Below, in pieces: positions 23,601 through 37,200 of a DNA stretch of 64,000 nt. The notes under the pieces were generated by a model. That model was not told the origin of the DNA. It searched no databases and saw only the letters and a list, made by a program, of their open reading frames with translations. The stretch's first letter is position 1. The number at the start of each line of letters is the position of its first letter. The stretch is taken from contig NC_133901.1 of assembly GCF_964199755.1 (NCBI RefSeq), positions 27,368,397 to 27,432,396 of the forward strand. The letters are read 5' to 3'. The stretch comes from Larus michahellis. Lineage: Eukaryota > Chordata > Aves > Charadriiformes > Laridae. The position numbers and the translations under genes are program-made.

Positions 23601-26600
23601 AGCCCTGCTGGCTGCCACACAGGTGTCTCTGACAGCAGCTGCAAACGACTACCTGCTGCGGGAGCGAGTTGGCGGGGTGGGGGACAGCATCTCCTGCTCA
23701 GGGAGGAGGGTCCTTAAAGTCCCTTAATGGCTGCCTCACGCCACCCCTGCAGCTCTCCTGCCTCTCCGAAGGGGAGCAGCACCCTGTCCTGCTCCGGCAG
23801 GGCTCTGGGGGTCGGGGTTGGGGGCACAGGCGATACCGGAGCGGTGTGAGGACCATGGCGGGGGTCTATGTGGCGATGGCCCTGGGTCCCCCTGTGTGCA
23901 CCAAGGGTGATGCTGGCGCAGCTCGGCGTGCCGCAGCCCGGTGGCAGCCCCGGGGCCGTGGCTGTGCTGCTCAGCGGGGCCGTGGCGGTGGTGGCACACC
24001 TCCGCCGCCGTTGTTTTTCAGTCACCGAGGGCGGCACACCCCGCTTCCTGCCACGGCGCTTCCTGCGCCCGCAGCTATAATTAGAAGGGCAGCCGGAGGC
24101 CAGGGGGGCAGAGCCCTCCCTGGAGGGGTCACGCCACACTCAGGGAGGTGTCACTGGTCCAGCAGGGCTGTGCTGGGCACCCGTCCTCCCGCCATGCTGC
24201 CAGCCAAGGGGTGCTGGGGTGGTACCCTCTGCTCGACGCCCCGTCCTGGGGGCTGCCGCCATGGGGCCATCCCTGCCCACGCTGAGGGGGAGCTGGTGCG
24301 GGCAGCAGTGGGCAGCGGGGATGAGCCTGCCCGGGCAGAGCCGGCATGCGGGGAGATGGAGAAATCCCCTGCCGGCTTCCTGCCCAGTGCTTTGCGCCTT
24401 CAAAGACACAGGCAGCTCTCTCTAATTTACCTTCCCCCACCCTGCCAGGCGGGGGAGGTGATTTTATCTTCATAGGGCTGGTGGAAGAAGCGGAGTCTAA
24501 AAAACTCGCCCAAGGGCCCCGGCGGGGTCGGTGCCTTCTCAGGGCTGAGCCTTGGCCGGGCTGCCCAGCTTCAGAGCATCACTGGTGCTCCTCTTCCTAG
24601 AGGGAACCCAAAGATGGGGGAGCTTGCGGAGCGGGCTGCCCCTGTTCCTACGGTGCCGGCATGCTTTTGAGAACAGCTGGAAAGAAGAGGGTTCAAGCAG
24701 CTGCAGTTGTGCACAGAGCAAAATTGTCTTGGTGTTCTTGCAGGGGTGCTTTGGGGGGGGGTTTCTTAATGGGTCTGCTTGTCAGGCTGAGGCTGGCGGT
24801 ACCGCTGAATCAAGCATTGTGAGCCGACATGAATAATGAATAGCCATCACATGAATATTTTAGAGACACAGTCCTGAAATCTCCCAGTGCTCCCTTAGAG
24901 GAAAATGGAGGAAAAGTTGTCCAGAAAGAACAATGTTTCCTTTAGGCAAAAACGCACTGGTGTCGTTGGCTTTTGAAAAAGAGCTGCTGCTGCTAAATAA
25001 TTCTCAGGATTTGCATCAAAAACTGGAGCGGTGGTTTGGCTCCAGGGCAGAAGAAGTTGGGAGGGAAGCCAGCCCTTTTGACACAAGTCGATGATTGCGG
25101 TGCGCTAGAAGGACAGCAGATTGTACTTCGTCCGTGCGATGGGTTTCGTGAGAAGTCCCAAAGCCACGGCCCCCCTCCAAAGAGCCGGCAGCACTGGGCG
25201 CTCGGCTAACGCGCTCCAAAGGAGCGGTGAGAGGTTCGGCGGTGCGCAGGGGGTGACTGCTCTCCCGGGACAGCACTGTGCTCCAGCCCGAGCACTGCTG
25301 TCAAAGAACTGAGTTGTGAGAACAAGGCCCGGCAGCGAAAATCGAGTTCATTTTGCATGCCGTGGGCACCGCTGCGTCGTAAGGGAGCGGGCTGCAAATC
25401 AACAGGTTTATGACTTCGCAGCAGCGTGCCCCTCTCCTCCATGCTCTCCGTGGCTGTCCGTGCTCTCGGCAGGCACATGCAGGTGCCAAGCCACTGCCAT
25501 ACAGCTCCTGCGACAGCAGCTCTTCCTTGGTGGCCCTTTTCCGCTTGTGATTAATCCATGCAGAAATGTCTTCTAGGAGAAGCAAGTTGTCGTGTTTAGG
25601 TAAAACCAGAAGCAGCCCATCTTGTTCCAGTAGGTACAGCAGAGCAATAGGAGCGGGATGAGAAATGTTGCAATTAGAAATAGGCAATTAAGACTCTAGC
25701 CAAAAACTCTGATGTCTCTGTTACTGGGATCACCCAGTCTGTATCTCCTTCAACACCGCTCTGCTCAAAGCGATCCTCGCTGTGCTGCTGGCATCAGCGG
25801 ACAAAAATAATTCCTTAGTGTTTATGAAGTGCCCAGAAATGGATCTGTTGCAAGAACGAGGGCAGTTTGGGCATTTCTTCAGCAGCTCCCACAAAGGTGG
25901 CAGAAAATATCTGCAGGGACTGTCCTGGGAGCACTTAATTCTGGAAACAGGGAATGTCATGGGAAAAAAGGGCAACATGTGGGAAAACCATCCCAATCAA
26001 AACGCACAGTTCTTTGCTCTTTGGGTTACCCTCAAACCTCACCGCCCCCAGGATGCACAGAGGGTTACAGGCGGTGGAGCAAGCCTGAGTCTCCTTTTCC
26101 CACCGTGCCGGCATTCCTGCCTGTCCCCGAGCATTTCTGTTTCCAGTCCATGCCACCGGAATGACTGCCCATGTCCCATGGAGGGCCATCGAGCTCTGCG
26201 CTCCATACTGCTGGCTGTGTTGCCAGCCAAGGACCCCGGCGGTGCCGGGGCTGTGCCGATGGGATTATCAAAGCATTTTACCCCTGGTTGGGCAGCCTGG
26301 GAACGGCATGGCGTGTGCCTCGGCTGTGGGGTTAGAAGTGCTGCCAGACCCAAGGCGTGGGGAAAGGCCGGGCTGGCTGGCTGCTCTGGTTGATGATTAT
26401 GCAGCACAGAAGGAAGGTAACTTTTAACTGAAGTATAAAAGAAATACAATAATGAGCACTTATATTACTGCCTCAGTGCCCACATAAAGACCTGAGATGG
26501 TTTTATTAAAGATGACTTGATTAAAAATGAATTTACTAAATCGCTGCATGCTGTCTGCAGCCCACCAGCCTTCCACTGGAGCACTTTGTGTAAATGAAAA

Positions 26601-27730
26601 GCCGAACGCCGAGTCCCCTTTCATCTGTCTTATTTGCCTTTGGGAAGCAAAGGAGGGGCCGGGCCAGGCTGGCGGTGGTGGCAGAGCCTGGGATGAGCAT
26701 GGCAAGGGTTCAGACGTACTCAGGAAATTTATGCCGTACGGTTGCCGGCTTTGAAAAGGAGAAGAAAGGAAGAACTGCGTCTCCCTAACGAGTGTTTATC
26801 ATGGGGAGGCATCACGTAGTGCTGAGCGTGAGAAAAGACCACTGCAGCCCGCGGGGGTTTGTACGCTGCCGTGCAGCACCTCAAGCCGAGCTTTGCCTGC
26901 CTGTGTAGGCAGAGCCTCTGTTTTCCACGGATTAGCTGGGTTATTCTCCAGTTACAAAGGATACATGTTACAGAGTTATGGTCAAAAATGCCTGGCCTTC
27001 ACCCAACACCTATAAAGGAGAAATGGTTCATAAATCAGTTCACTGTGCAAGAACAGATCGAGTTGTTTATTAATTTCACCTTCTCTTCCCTCTTGACCTG
27101 GACTGGCCGCAACAACTGCTGCCACCGAAACCTGTTTGATGGTTCCCTGGCCGGGCGGGCAACGTCCTCCATCCTGCAGAGATGCCCGGGCTCTGTCTAG
27201 ATTTTGGCAGCTACGCTGTAGCATACCTTCCACCCAGGATCTCTTGTAGTCACCGTCGTTCCTTGTATGTGCTATTAGCTCTGTTGGGATGATGGATCCC
27301 GGGGATGGGGATCCTGCGTTGTGTTGGGTGTGTTACAGGGCACAGAGGCAACCTCAGCCATGGGAGCTCGTGGCTTCCCCTGGAGGGACGCACAAAACCC
27401 CTGCCCCATCACTGGCTGCCGGGACAGGGTTTCGCACACCTCGCTGACGGCGTTGTTTGCTTTCCAGAGACAGCATCTGCACCAGGCTGAACCGGCGGGC
27501 GAAACTGCCCCCTGCAGCCATCAGTGCTGCCGTGGGCTCTGCTGGGGCTGGCTGCCCCACGCATCCCCCCTTGGCCACAGACCTCGGGGCGCTGTGTTTG
27601 GACCTGCCCCGGGGTTTGTTATCGCCTGTGCGTTAATGGTGGGGCTGGGGGCTGCTGGGAGAGTGAGAGGGTTAGAGCTGGGTTTGGGGCGGGGAGCGCT
27701 GGAGGGGCCTGTGTCTGTGCTGAGCGCCAT
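20661..27730. other. FAM43A-LSG1 intergenic region
   Basis: This is the space between two divergently transcribed genes. It alternates GC-rich blocks (20,660-23,230; 23,520-24,780) with AT-richer islands (about 23,240-23,520, 24,790-25,080, 25,560-26,050, 26,390-26,630 and 26,850-27,260). No exon chain, RNA gene or recognised transposable element was found. The islands are candidate regulatory elements by composition only. Confidence 0.5.
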
Positions 27731-27960
27731 GGGGATGGACGGATGGACAGGGCAGCGTTGGGATGGATGGACGGATGGGCAGGGTAGTGTGGGGAGGGAG
27801 GGAGGGAGGAGGGAGGAAGGAAGGAAGGAAGGAAGGAAGGAAGGAAGGAAGGAAGGAAGGAAGGAAGGAAGGAAGGAAGGATGGGCAGAGCAGAGTGGGG
27901 CTGGGTGGATGGATGGATAGATGGACAGGATAGCATGGGGATGGACAGAGGGACATGATA
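27730..27960. repeat. GGAT/GGAC-GGGA-GGAA tetranucleotide microsatellite
   Basis: A compound simple repeat. Imperfect GGAT/GGAC units (27,733-27,778) are followed by GGGA units (27,791-27,814), then about 16.5 perfect GGAA units (27,815-27,880), then further GGAT units (27,905-27,955). It is transcriptionally upstream of LSG1, about 385-530 bp before its ATG. Arrays of GGAA are length-polymorphic and can bind ETS-family factors. Confidence 0.95.
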
Positions 27961-28049
27961 GGTGTTGGTGGCTCGCTGGCTAGAACAGCGTGTGGATGCA
28001 TGGTCTGTGAGTGCATGGAGCGATGGAGAGGCTGGCCGGGCATGGACGG

Positions 28050-28264
28050 CCCCGGGGTAGCCGGTCACGGTGGGGTCTGTCCCGGGGGGTCGGTCCCGGG
28101 GGGGCCGGTGCCGTGTCGCCGCCCGGCGGCGGGAGCGGGGAGTGTGGCGGTGCCACCCCGGAACCCTCCTGCCCGGAACGCTGCTCCGCGAGCGCGGGGC
28201 GCGGCGGAGGGCCCGGAGACGGGCAGACGGAAGCGGGGCGGCCCTTTCCGGCTCCGGCGGCGGC
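28050..28264 (+). promoter_or_regulatory. LSG1: LSG1 CpG-island promoter and 5'UTR
   Basis: CpG-dense and TATA-less sequence directly upstream of the LSG1 start. Three consensus ETS cores are visible: CCGGAA at 28,158-28,163 and 28,173-28,178, and its complement TTCCGG at 28,246-28,251. ETS sites in TATA-less CpG promoters are typical of housekeeping and ribosome-biogenesis genes. The pyrimidine run CCCTTTCC at 28,242-28,249 could lie near a transcription start. The exact start cannot be fixed here. Confidence 0.6.
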
Positions 28265-31200
28265 ATGGGCAAGAAGCGAGGAGAGGGGCTGGGCCGCTGC
28301 CTGCAGCGGCAGCGCGGCCCGGACCGCCGGGGCGCCGCCTCATGGGTAGGGCGGCGGGGCCGGGGGCGGCGGGGGGTTCGGGGCGGCGGGAGGCCCGGGC
28401 TGACGGCGGTGTCTTGTCCCGGCAGCTGCACGCCAGCGAGGTGGGCGGCGAGCGCGGCCCGGAGCTGCGGTCGGCGGCCGAGCAGAGCCCGCTGGAGGAG
28501 TTCCTGGCCACCGCCGAGCTGGCCGGCACCCGCTTCGTTGCCGGTGAGGGGCCGGGACAGGTCCTGGGCTGCGGCTGGGCCCGGGGAGGGACCCGGTGCC
28601 AGGCTGGGTAGGAGGATCCGGGGGGCGCCCAGGACCGGTTCTGGGTTAGGGGAGAGGGTCTGGGGTTGGCTAGGGTGGGGTCCTGAGCCAGGGCTGGGGG
28701 TCCACAGGGAGCGGGTGGGGTGGCAGGGACCAGCAGGGCTGGTGACAGGCAGGGATGGGGACAGCTGGCTTTGTATGACTGTCTCGCCCTTCCTGCAAGA
28801 GCGTCTGAACATCCAGATCGTGTCAGCCCAGAGCCGCACGGGCCTCCTCACGGCCCAGGAGGCCCAGCATGTCCGGCAGCTGCATGAGGAGAACCGTCAG
28901 TTCTTGCGCATCCCGCGGAGGTGAGTCCTGCACGGCCAGCCGTAGATCCCCCTCTGCTGAGTGGGCTCAGCTCCTCGGTGGCTGCAAGCCTGGGGGCAGC
29001 CCTCTGCTGTGTCAATATCTTGGTTTTGGGGAAGGCACCACCTGGCCTGCACGAGCTTGCTGTAACCCATGGCACAGGTGCCCGCCTGCCATGCGGGTGC
29101 CATGCGTGCATGGTGGACAGAGAGATAAGTCCCCCATCTTAAATGCCCTGCAAATCTTAGCTTAAAAAAACAGCTTTGTGAGAGCTAATATGCATAGGAT
29201 AGCGTTCTCCTAGCTAGTGGAGTTCTGAGGGAACAATGAAAAAAGGTGTACTTAAAGCTATTGAAAACAGGTGCATGTATATCTCAACTGTAACCATTTC
29301 AGCACAGCTGAATGCGTGGTGCCTGTGTTGTTTATCGGTGTTTATTGCAGTAATGTAACGGGTCTAATGGCTGCTTCTGACCACTCCAAAATGTGCTTGC
29401 TCTACAGGCCACGTTGGGATAGGACAACCAGTGCAGAGGACTTGAAGCAAGCCGAGAGGGAGAGCTTTCTTGAATGGAGGCGACAGCTTGCCCAGTGAGT
29501 ATGCCACTAGTGTCTGGGTAAGTAGCTGCTGGCATCTGAAGACACAGGAAGCAGTGGGTTGTATTTGTCCTTGCTGGGCCTATAAAAGTAACGTCTTGTC
29601 AGTGGCTCCCTGTAGTTGTTCCAGGAGGCTGGACAGCCCAGCCACAGTCCAGACATGTTTTTGTGGTGAGCTGTGCATAGCTGTCTTGTGTGCGCGTGTT
29701 CTTGTATGTTAAAATTCTTCAGGATGGAGTGTGGTGTTCTGCTTTTGCCTGTGAAGTGGAGGAGTGGTGAATGCGCCTCCTAAGAGCAACAGTGCTGCTC
29801 TGAGCAGAGTGCAGCGCTACCAGCCTGCATACAGCAGCTTGTGCTGGTCCTGTGCTGCATCTGCTGGCCTGGAGAGCCAGGTGGCATCTGCTCACACCCT
29901 GTGACCCCAGGTTTGCCCTGGGCAAAGGCCCTCGCATGCTGGTAACAGTGAGTCAAACGTTGTGTAGAACCATGTCAGGTACCATCCTCAAATTTGTTAC
30001 ATTTTCAAAGTGGTACTCATTTTGAGTAATAACTGCTGGCGTTTGGGATAACTTCCCTGGTTTATTATTGTGGCAGGCTTTTGATGAGCTTTTACTCTTG
30101 CTGTTATTTACCAGTTCTCAGCTGGCATGGTCAGGAGCCATTGTGTTACTGCTGAACCAGAATGCAAAACTAACAGAAATAGTACCTGCTGTATGAGTCT
30201 GACTTGATAGCTGTCTCTGAAACTAAAGCCGCCTGGATCTAAGGAAGAGCTGGTGGTGTGATTATTACCTGAAATGGGTCAAATATGATGTCTTTTCTCT
30301 GTTTTGCCTTAGCCTTGAAGAAGAAAAAAAGTTAATTCTAACCCCATTTGAACGAAACTTGGAATTTTGGCGTCAGCTTTGGAGAGTCATTGAAAGAAGG
30401 TAAAGGATATCACTGTCTGCTTTTTAAAAGTAACATCTAATGTGTTTTCCTGAGTTGCAGCCTTCAAGTGGCTTCAAGCTTCAAGTGGCTGAGCACAGGA
30501 AAAACGATTACAGTTAATAATGTTTTGTTATCAGCACTGAAGTGACTTGGTTTTGAAGTGATCAAAATGTGATGTGAAGAAGGGCAGCTGTGTAGTGGTG
30601 CACGCTAGCTCTCAGCACTGCAATTCTGCAGGCGATTCGCTGCGAGTCTCTGATGATTCTTCCGATGCTGCTGCTCTTGGCCTCTTCCAGTAACTCTGTG
30701 TGGGAGGCCTCCTTTGAGAACGTGTTTTTGAGATCTTTTGTCAAGATTAATGCTTTCTCCTCTTTCTCAACCATGCAGCTGCAGCCTGACGTTCAGGGGC
30801 AGGAGGCAAGGGAGAACAACTAAATAACTTTGAGAAAGAAAGAGCCTCTTGGTCCTTGGCCTCTTGCCATGCAGAGAAATTGCACCAGTGCATGAAAGGC
30901 AACAGCTTGTCATATCACAGAAATAGCTTTGTTTGCTCTGCCGAGCTGTAATACAATAGGAGTGCTATCTGCTACACTAATCTAACTGGGGCATTTAATT
31001 TCACTAGTAATTAAGTTTGAGATCATCTCGTCTGATTTTCCTAAAATTGAAAAATACTTCAGCAGTGAGGTCATGGTGAGCTGGTCCTTTCACAGAAGTG
31101 GCTTTGTACTGGGCGCTACTGGGTCTTTGGCTAGGAGAGAGCTGGGTAGGGCGCATCCACTATAGGGTATCATGATGTGCAGTGTGAGTGTACTGTGTGT

Positions 31201-34200
31201 TTTGAGGTGGCTGGAATGTGTTATTAATGCCTTTCTATTGTTGGAGCTTTTTATTTTGTGTAGAGTGAGGATGCTGTCTCAGAACCGAACATGAAAGTCG
31301 TCCAGTCCCTTGCCTTGCTGGATAATTTGATCTGTTGTCAGCCTTTTATTGTGTTTGCTTCAAACTAGCTCCCAGTGGCGTGATTCAGTGACTTCTCTGT
31401 ATCCCATCCCAGTACTGTGGTGTCAGCTTTCTCTCATATTGATCTTTGAATTGCTGTAACTGTTCAGTACCTCTTTGTACCCATGTGGCTTATTAAATGA
31501 CTCCCTTGGGGGTTTTATTGATTTTTATTTATTTATTTGTAACCAACTGCCTAGCAAGGCTTGAAATTCTTCCATTCAACCTGAAGCTGTCCTGAGTTAG
31601 CAGGAATCCCTGTCAAACAAATAGAATCAATATCTGGCAACCAGTATTTTAAATTATATGCCTGGAGAAGTTTTAGTGGGAGAGGGTGTAGTTAAATTTT
31701 CCCCTTCCTTTTGAAGAAAGAAACATGGGTGCCTCTGGTATCTGAAGCTGCTGCATTTAATTTGTAGAACTGAGTCTTGCTCACATATATGGTGGCAACC
31801 TGGTGTCTGTATTTGGAAGATGTTTCCTAAAAGCACACTTTTAGGCTTTGCTTGCATGGGGGAGCAACATGTTTTACTGGAGTCTAATTCTTTCACTGTT
31901 CTATGTTTTGTGTGACACGAAGAGCGCAAAATAAATTTGGAAGATGCCTGACAGCAAACGCTTGGTATCTGTAAGTCATTTGTGGGAGACTTAGTACATC
32001 TTGCTCCATGCAAAGTGGGCAACAGTGTTCCAGAATATCTCACTGTGTAGGAAAACCACCTCTTCTTCCTCTCTGTAGCCACTCTGCCGCACTTTGGGGA
32101 TGAGAATAAACAGAAGTAAAGTTGTTACCACAGTTTTTAGTAATGTTCTAAAGGATGGGATACCACTGCTCTGGTTCTTGCCTGCTGAGCATTTCTGAAG
32201 GGTGGATGAATTGGCGAAACTTGCAGGGCTGTTTTCCCCTTGCTGGCTGTACAGGAGAATTAGGCATGTGAGGCAGAAATACTGCGCAGCAGTGCTGGCA
32301 TGTAGCACATGTGTGGCTCTGTTGGGGCATGCGGGATGCTGAGACGCTTTGTTAATTCAGTAAAGGTGCTTAGTAGAATAATAAAGTTAAAACCATTAAA
32401 ATTCCAAGCAAAATCTAAAAGCGAGCCATGTGCTGTGCCTTGATGCTTTCTTTGAGGCGAGTAAGAAAGAATAATTTATCAGCTTTCTTTTATTTTTGCA
32501 GTGATATTGTAGTCCAGATAGTAGATGCTAGAAACCCCCTTCTGTTTAGATGCCAAGATCTGGTAAGTAAACCATTTTCTTGAGTGTTGTCTTCAACTTG
32601 TTTCTTAGAGTTTATATGATTTATTTTTCGTTTAACACGTTCAGCTACCTTGAAGCTGTTCTGCTGTTGTGCCTAAGTGGATGTCTGATTTATTTATGCA
32701 AGTATTCTGGCATCAAATTATTTTTCTTCAATGTTTTTTTTAATATTACACATAGAGTATTGTGGATTTAGAGGTAGTTTTGCAGATGTTATATTGCAGT
32801 TATTATATTGCTCTCCATTACCAATTAAAAGTGTCTGCACTTAAAAGAATTGTTCTGTTTAAAAGCATATTGGAATGAAAATGGTTGAGGATTACTGCAC
32901 TGAAAGTGAAGGATCAAGAATTATTGAAGTGACGACTTTGTAATGATAGGCTATAGAACACTGCATCAACGAGATATGAAATTGCTCAAATAGTTGATCT
33001 TAGGAGTTTCTCCTGTGAGGTGCTGGTTAATATCTTGTTGTAGCTCTAAGCAGACAAGGTGTTCATTCACACACGGGGCCAGAAACAACCTGTATTGCAG
33101 TAGTTGCATGCTCCGATTTGTTCTTGTAGCTGTGTGCTAAACACCAGTTCCATCTAGCCCAGGGGATGGCAAATTTAGCTACAGTCATGTGGATCTGGAT
33201 GGGGTAACTTGTCTTGCTGCTCTTATATCTCCCTGGGGGGAGGAGGAGCCTAATCCAGAGTACGAACTGATCCTTCTCTTGTTTTCTTTAGGAAAGTTAT
33301 GTTAAAGAAGTCAGCAATGACAAGGAGAACATGATCCTGATAAACAAAGCAGATTTGCTGAGTGAGGAGCAGCGGTCTGCTTGGGCACGGTTCTTCGAGA
33401 AAGAGGGCGTTAAGGTGGTGTTCTGGTCAGCTTTGGCAGAGTGCAGACGGCTCTCGGGGGAGGCAAAGGTACTGTAGGTGACCAGTTCCGACTGGGTACA
33501 TGCTGGCTGCCTCTGATAGCTTGCTTTGCAGTTATGCTTGTGATATACCCGAGTACCTTTCTAGGAAAGGCACCGTCCTTTTGTCGGGGAAGGGTTATTC
33601 TAAGGACCTGTGTGGCTGTAAAATAGAGACAAAAGTGAGGAGAGGAAAACGGTGAACCAAGTGGTACGTCCTTCAGACACTGTTGGTGGTGCTTGCAGTT
33701 TCTCTTTCAAGGTTAATGACTTGATAAATAATACTGAAGTAGAATGTAAATTTGTTCCTTGAGGCTACTGATAAACACCTACAGAAACAGCCCTTGTAGA
33801 TCTGTTTGCAGACTCTTAACTTGTTGAAAGAATTGGAATCCTTTCCAAGAGGGATGCGGTGAGGGACATGGTTATCTGTACAGAGGATTTTTCTCTCCCA
33901 TTCTGCCCAGTGGAACAAACTCTGCTGCTGCCTCAAGTTACGTGTTATCTGTAAATCCTACTTTCGTGTTTTACTGGCTTCATCAGTTACAGCCATCACT
34001 ATTCAACTATGGAATATCCCACGTCTCTTTTCAAAAATACCTAATCTGTTCAGGTGGCTCACAGTTCTTAGGTAAAATGTTTTTACAGATTGCTTTAAAA
34101 GTGAGACTGAAAGCGTTAGGTCGCTTGTCTTTTTTGGAAGGAAAGTTCAAGATACTGCTGTTATGAAAAGGTCTTTCTTACATTCATTCCTGTTACTAGG

Positions 34201-37200
34201 AGCATTGGATAATTTAAAAAAAAAAATATTTCCTGGGCTCTGCTGCTGCTATGTGTAAGGATGTTATGGGGGTGTGTGTGTGTGTTCATAGTTGTGCTTC
34301 TGGGGAGAAACCTCTAACAACTTCACAATGAAGCTAACAGTCCCTCTTGGAATACTTTTGTCATTGTCCTAAAACAGGCTAGTTGTTTCTTTGTTGTACT
34401 TAAGACCCTTAAAAAGCACTGTGTGATGTAAGGAGTGAATTGTCAGTCCTCGGGATCTGGCTAATGGAAAAATAGGTGACTCTGCTGCAGCGACTGCAGT
34501 CAACACCAAGACTTACTGTTGTCTTTACATTTCACCTATGAAATAACTGTTCACGCAGGAGCCAGACACTGAAGATGTAGCAGAGGATCCGAGTTATTCT
34601 GAGGATGAAAGCTACAGTCAAGAAGAAGAAGGTAATACAGTACAAGATAGTGCAGAAAGCACGTCCACAGGCAATGCTTTGCAAACCATAAACCAAGTTC
34701 TGGTTAGTGATGATGATAGTAGTGATGAATATGAAGACTGTGAAGATGATGAAGAGGAGGCCTGGCAAACCTGTTCTGAAGATGAAGGTGGGGACAAAGT
34801 AAATGCTATTGCCCCAGAGAGGATGGAAAGCAAGACTGATGGTGCTGCAGTGCAGCAAGTAGTGCAGGAGCAGAACAGGAACATCAGGAACTTCAGCCAT
34901 CTGGTGCAGAGAAACGAGCTGCTGGAGATATTCAAAACCATGCACAATGGACCAAGGGTGAAGGATGGGGAAGTAAATGTTGGGCTGGTGAGTTGGACTT
35001 TGTGCTTAAATAGAACTTGCTTAATCTAAATTTTTAGTTCCATATGCCTTCCACGGGCAAAATTAATCCTGTAGCCTGGCTTCCTGTAAGTGTGAAGAAA
35101 TCTAGCAAGCACAAATCACTGAGTGCTTTGTGCAAAGATTAATTTTGAAGTTCCTGGAGTTCAGTGTGCCCCACTGCTTGCTTTAGTTCTTTTAGTATGT
35201 TTTATTAAAGTACTTCTGTGTCAGAGCTCTGCTAGTCATCTGGCATTCCGCTGCCTGGTATCACTGTTACCATTCCACTTCTTTGTCATCTAGGTGGGTT
35301 ACCCTAATGTTGGCAAAAGTTCGACCATCAACACAATCCTTGGAAATAAGAAGGTGTCAGTGTCTGCTACACCAGGCCGTACGAAACACTTTCAGGTATT
35401 GCTAACAAAGAGCATTGATCTTTTTATTCTCTTTTTTTCTCACCCCATGGAAGAGTGCTTCACTATTAACTAGTTGCAACCACGTGGACTCAGTGAGAAC
35501 TCTTTGTCACCCTGAACTCTGCCCAGCAGAGTAGGTTGCAGAGGAGTGGGCTTGATGTATATAGTTTTGGAACTTCAGTTCTTTCTTCCAAACTCTTGGT
35601 ACAGTTTGAGAGTCACTCATGGGAGCTGATGTGCAATGGAAGATATTTTTCCATCTCCAGATTTTATTTAAGTGGCTTGGCCGTTCTTTTTTCAACACCA
35701 GTGATGAGGAGAAAACCTCTGAATAGCTTAAGGTCAAGCTTTCAAACGGTCTTTCTTGTCCACAGTCACTGCTGTGAATAAATCCAGTTACGCTGCTCTC
35801 ATATTGATCAAGCCCTTCATTTTGAGGTAGCAACTCCAATGCTATAATGAGCATTGTGGGATTTGTACTTGTGGAATCTCCTACCTGTTTCAAAAGGTCC
35901 GACACAGTTAAAGGTTTCTGGAGCGCTTTCTTCTCTCCCATCAGATCGGAGAGCTGAAGGTCTTGCTGCCCTCATCTGGACACCTTATTTATGAACCTTG
36001 GAAGTGCTGCTGTCTTCCACATCAGATTTCCTTAATTCGTTGTCTGGGGCCAGCAGGGCAGATGTCTGTGTTAGTAGAATTTCTGCTTACTCTCATTTGC
36101 ATCCTTGTTTCATCTATGCATTTGATTATTATTTTTTTTTGTTCCTTTTTCCTTCATGGACACTGGCTTGCCTTGGTGAACTCATCGGTTATTTATTGTG
36201 TAGACCCTGTATGTGGAGCCTGGCCTATGCCTCTGCGATTGCCCTGGTCTGGTGATGCCATCTTTCATCTCTACCAAGGCAGAAATGATTTGTTCTGGAA
36301 TTCTGCCCATAGACCAGATGAGGGACCATGTCCCACCCATTTCTCTAATATCCTTTGCATGGGGTTTGTGAGAGAGTCTGCACATGTTGAATCTGGAGTA
36401 TGCAATGTGGCATGTTCCAGCCTTGCTGGGGTCACGTGTTCTCATGTGTTGAGGGCGGTGGGGACACACAGTAGATAAAAAAAGCCATGCTGTGTTGGTC
36501 TTGCCCCATCTCATTTCAAGTTTAACTTGTTGTCAGACTTGCATTGTTTTTCTGGTTTTGGACAAAATTAATTCTTAATGTGTGCCCTTGGAGTAACTAG
36601 GGCAAGATTACTTGTGCAGCTGAAAGTCACCAGGTGGTTTCCTTCACTAGCTTACGTTTGCCAGCATATCCCACGAAACATTTTGGAAGCAACCTATGGA
36701 ATAAATATCATAAGGCCAAGGGAAGACGAGGATCCAGATCGAACGCCAACAGCTGAAGAGCTGCTAACAGCATATGGATGTGAGTGATGATCCCTTCAAA
36801 ACCTGTCGCCTAGGCTGTGTGTGTGGTCCTGAATGTGACCTTAGGAGAACTTTTTAAAATTAAGCTTGACTCAGGTTTGTCATGCACTGAACCTCCCCAT
36901 TAGGACTTCCCCTTCTCTCGGGAAAGGCCTTCGGTAACAGCTAATCTCGTGTGTGTTGCAGTGGTGCTTTGCCAGTTTCATCCAACAGATGTAGTGATTG
37001 TGTTGAGGATGTTAGTGAAATGCCCTGCCAGTCTGTGTAGTGTGGTGTGGGGCTCTCATCCTTTGGGATACCTCCCATCAACTGTCTTGAATTCGATTTT
37101 GGAAGAAAGCAATGAAGGTTTATCTCCCTTGTCTGATTCTCTGATGCAGTTAATCTTCTCTGTCCTTAAAACAAAAATACAAAGCCAGCAGGTTTTCTGG

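Noticed and set aside
27619-28851. 410-codon minus-strand frame with FLPS repeats
   Set aside because: It is the antisense reading of the GGAA microsatellite and of LSG1 exons 1-3, not a gene.
30562-30774. 70-codon minus-strand frame in LSG1 intron 5 with helical composition
   Set aside because: It looks protein-like but is short and isolated, with no recognised family or supporting splice or poly(A) context.
31654-32308. Two overlapping minus-strand frames (142 and 105 codons) in LSG1 intron 5
   Set aside because: Composition is typical of chance reading of intronic sequence. There is no domain and they conflict with each other.
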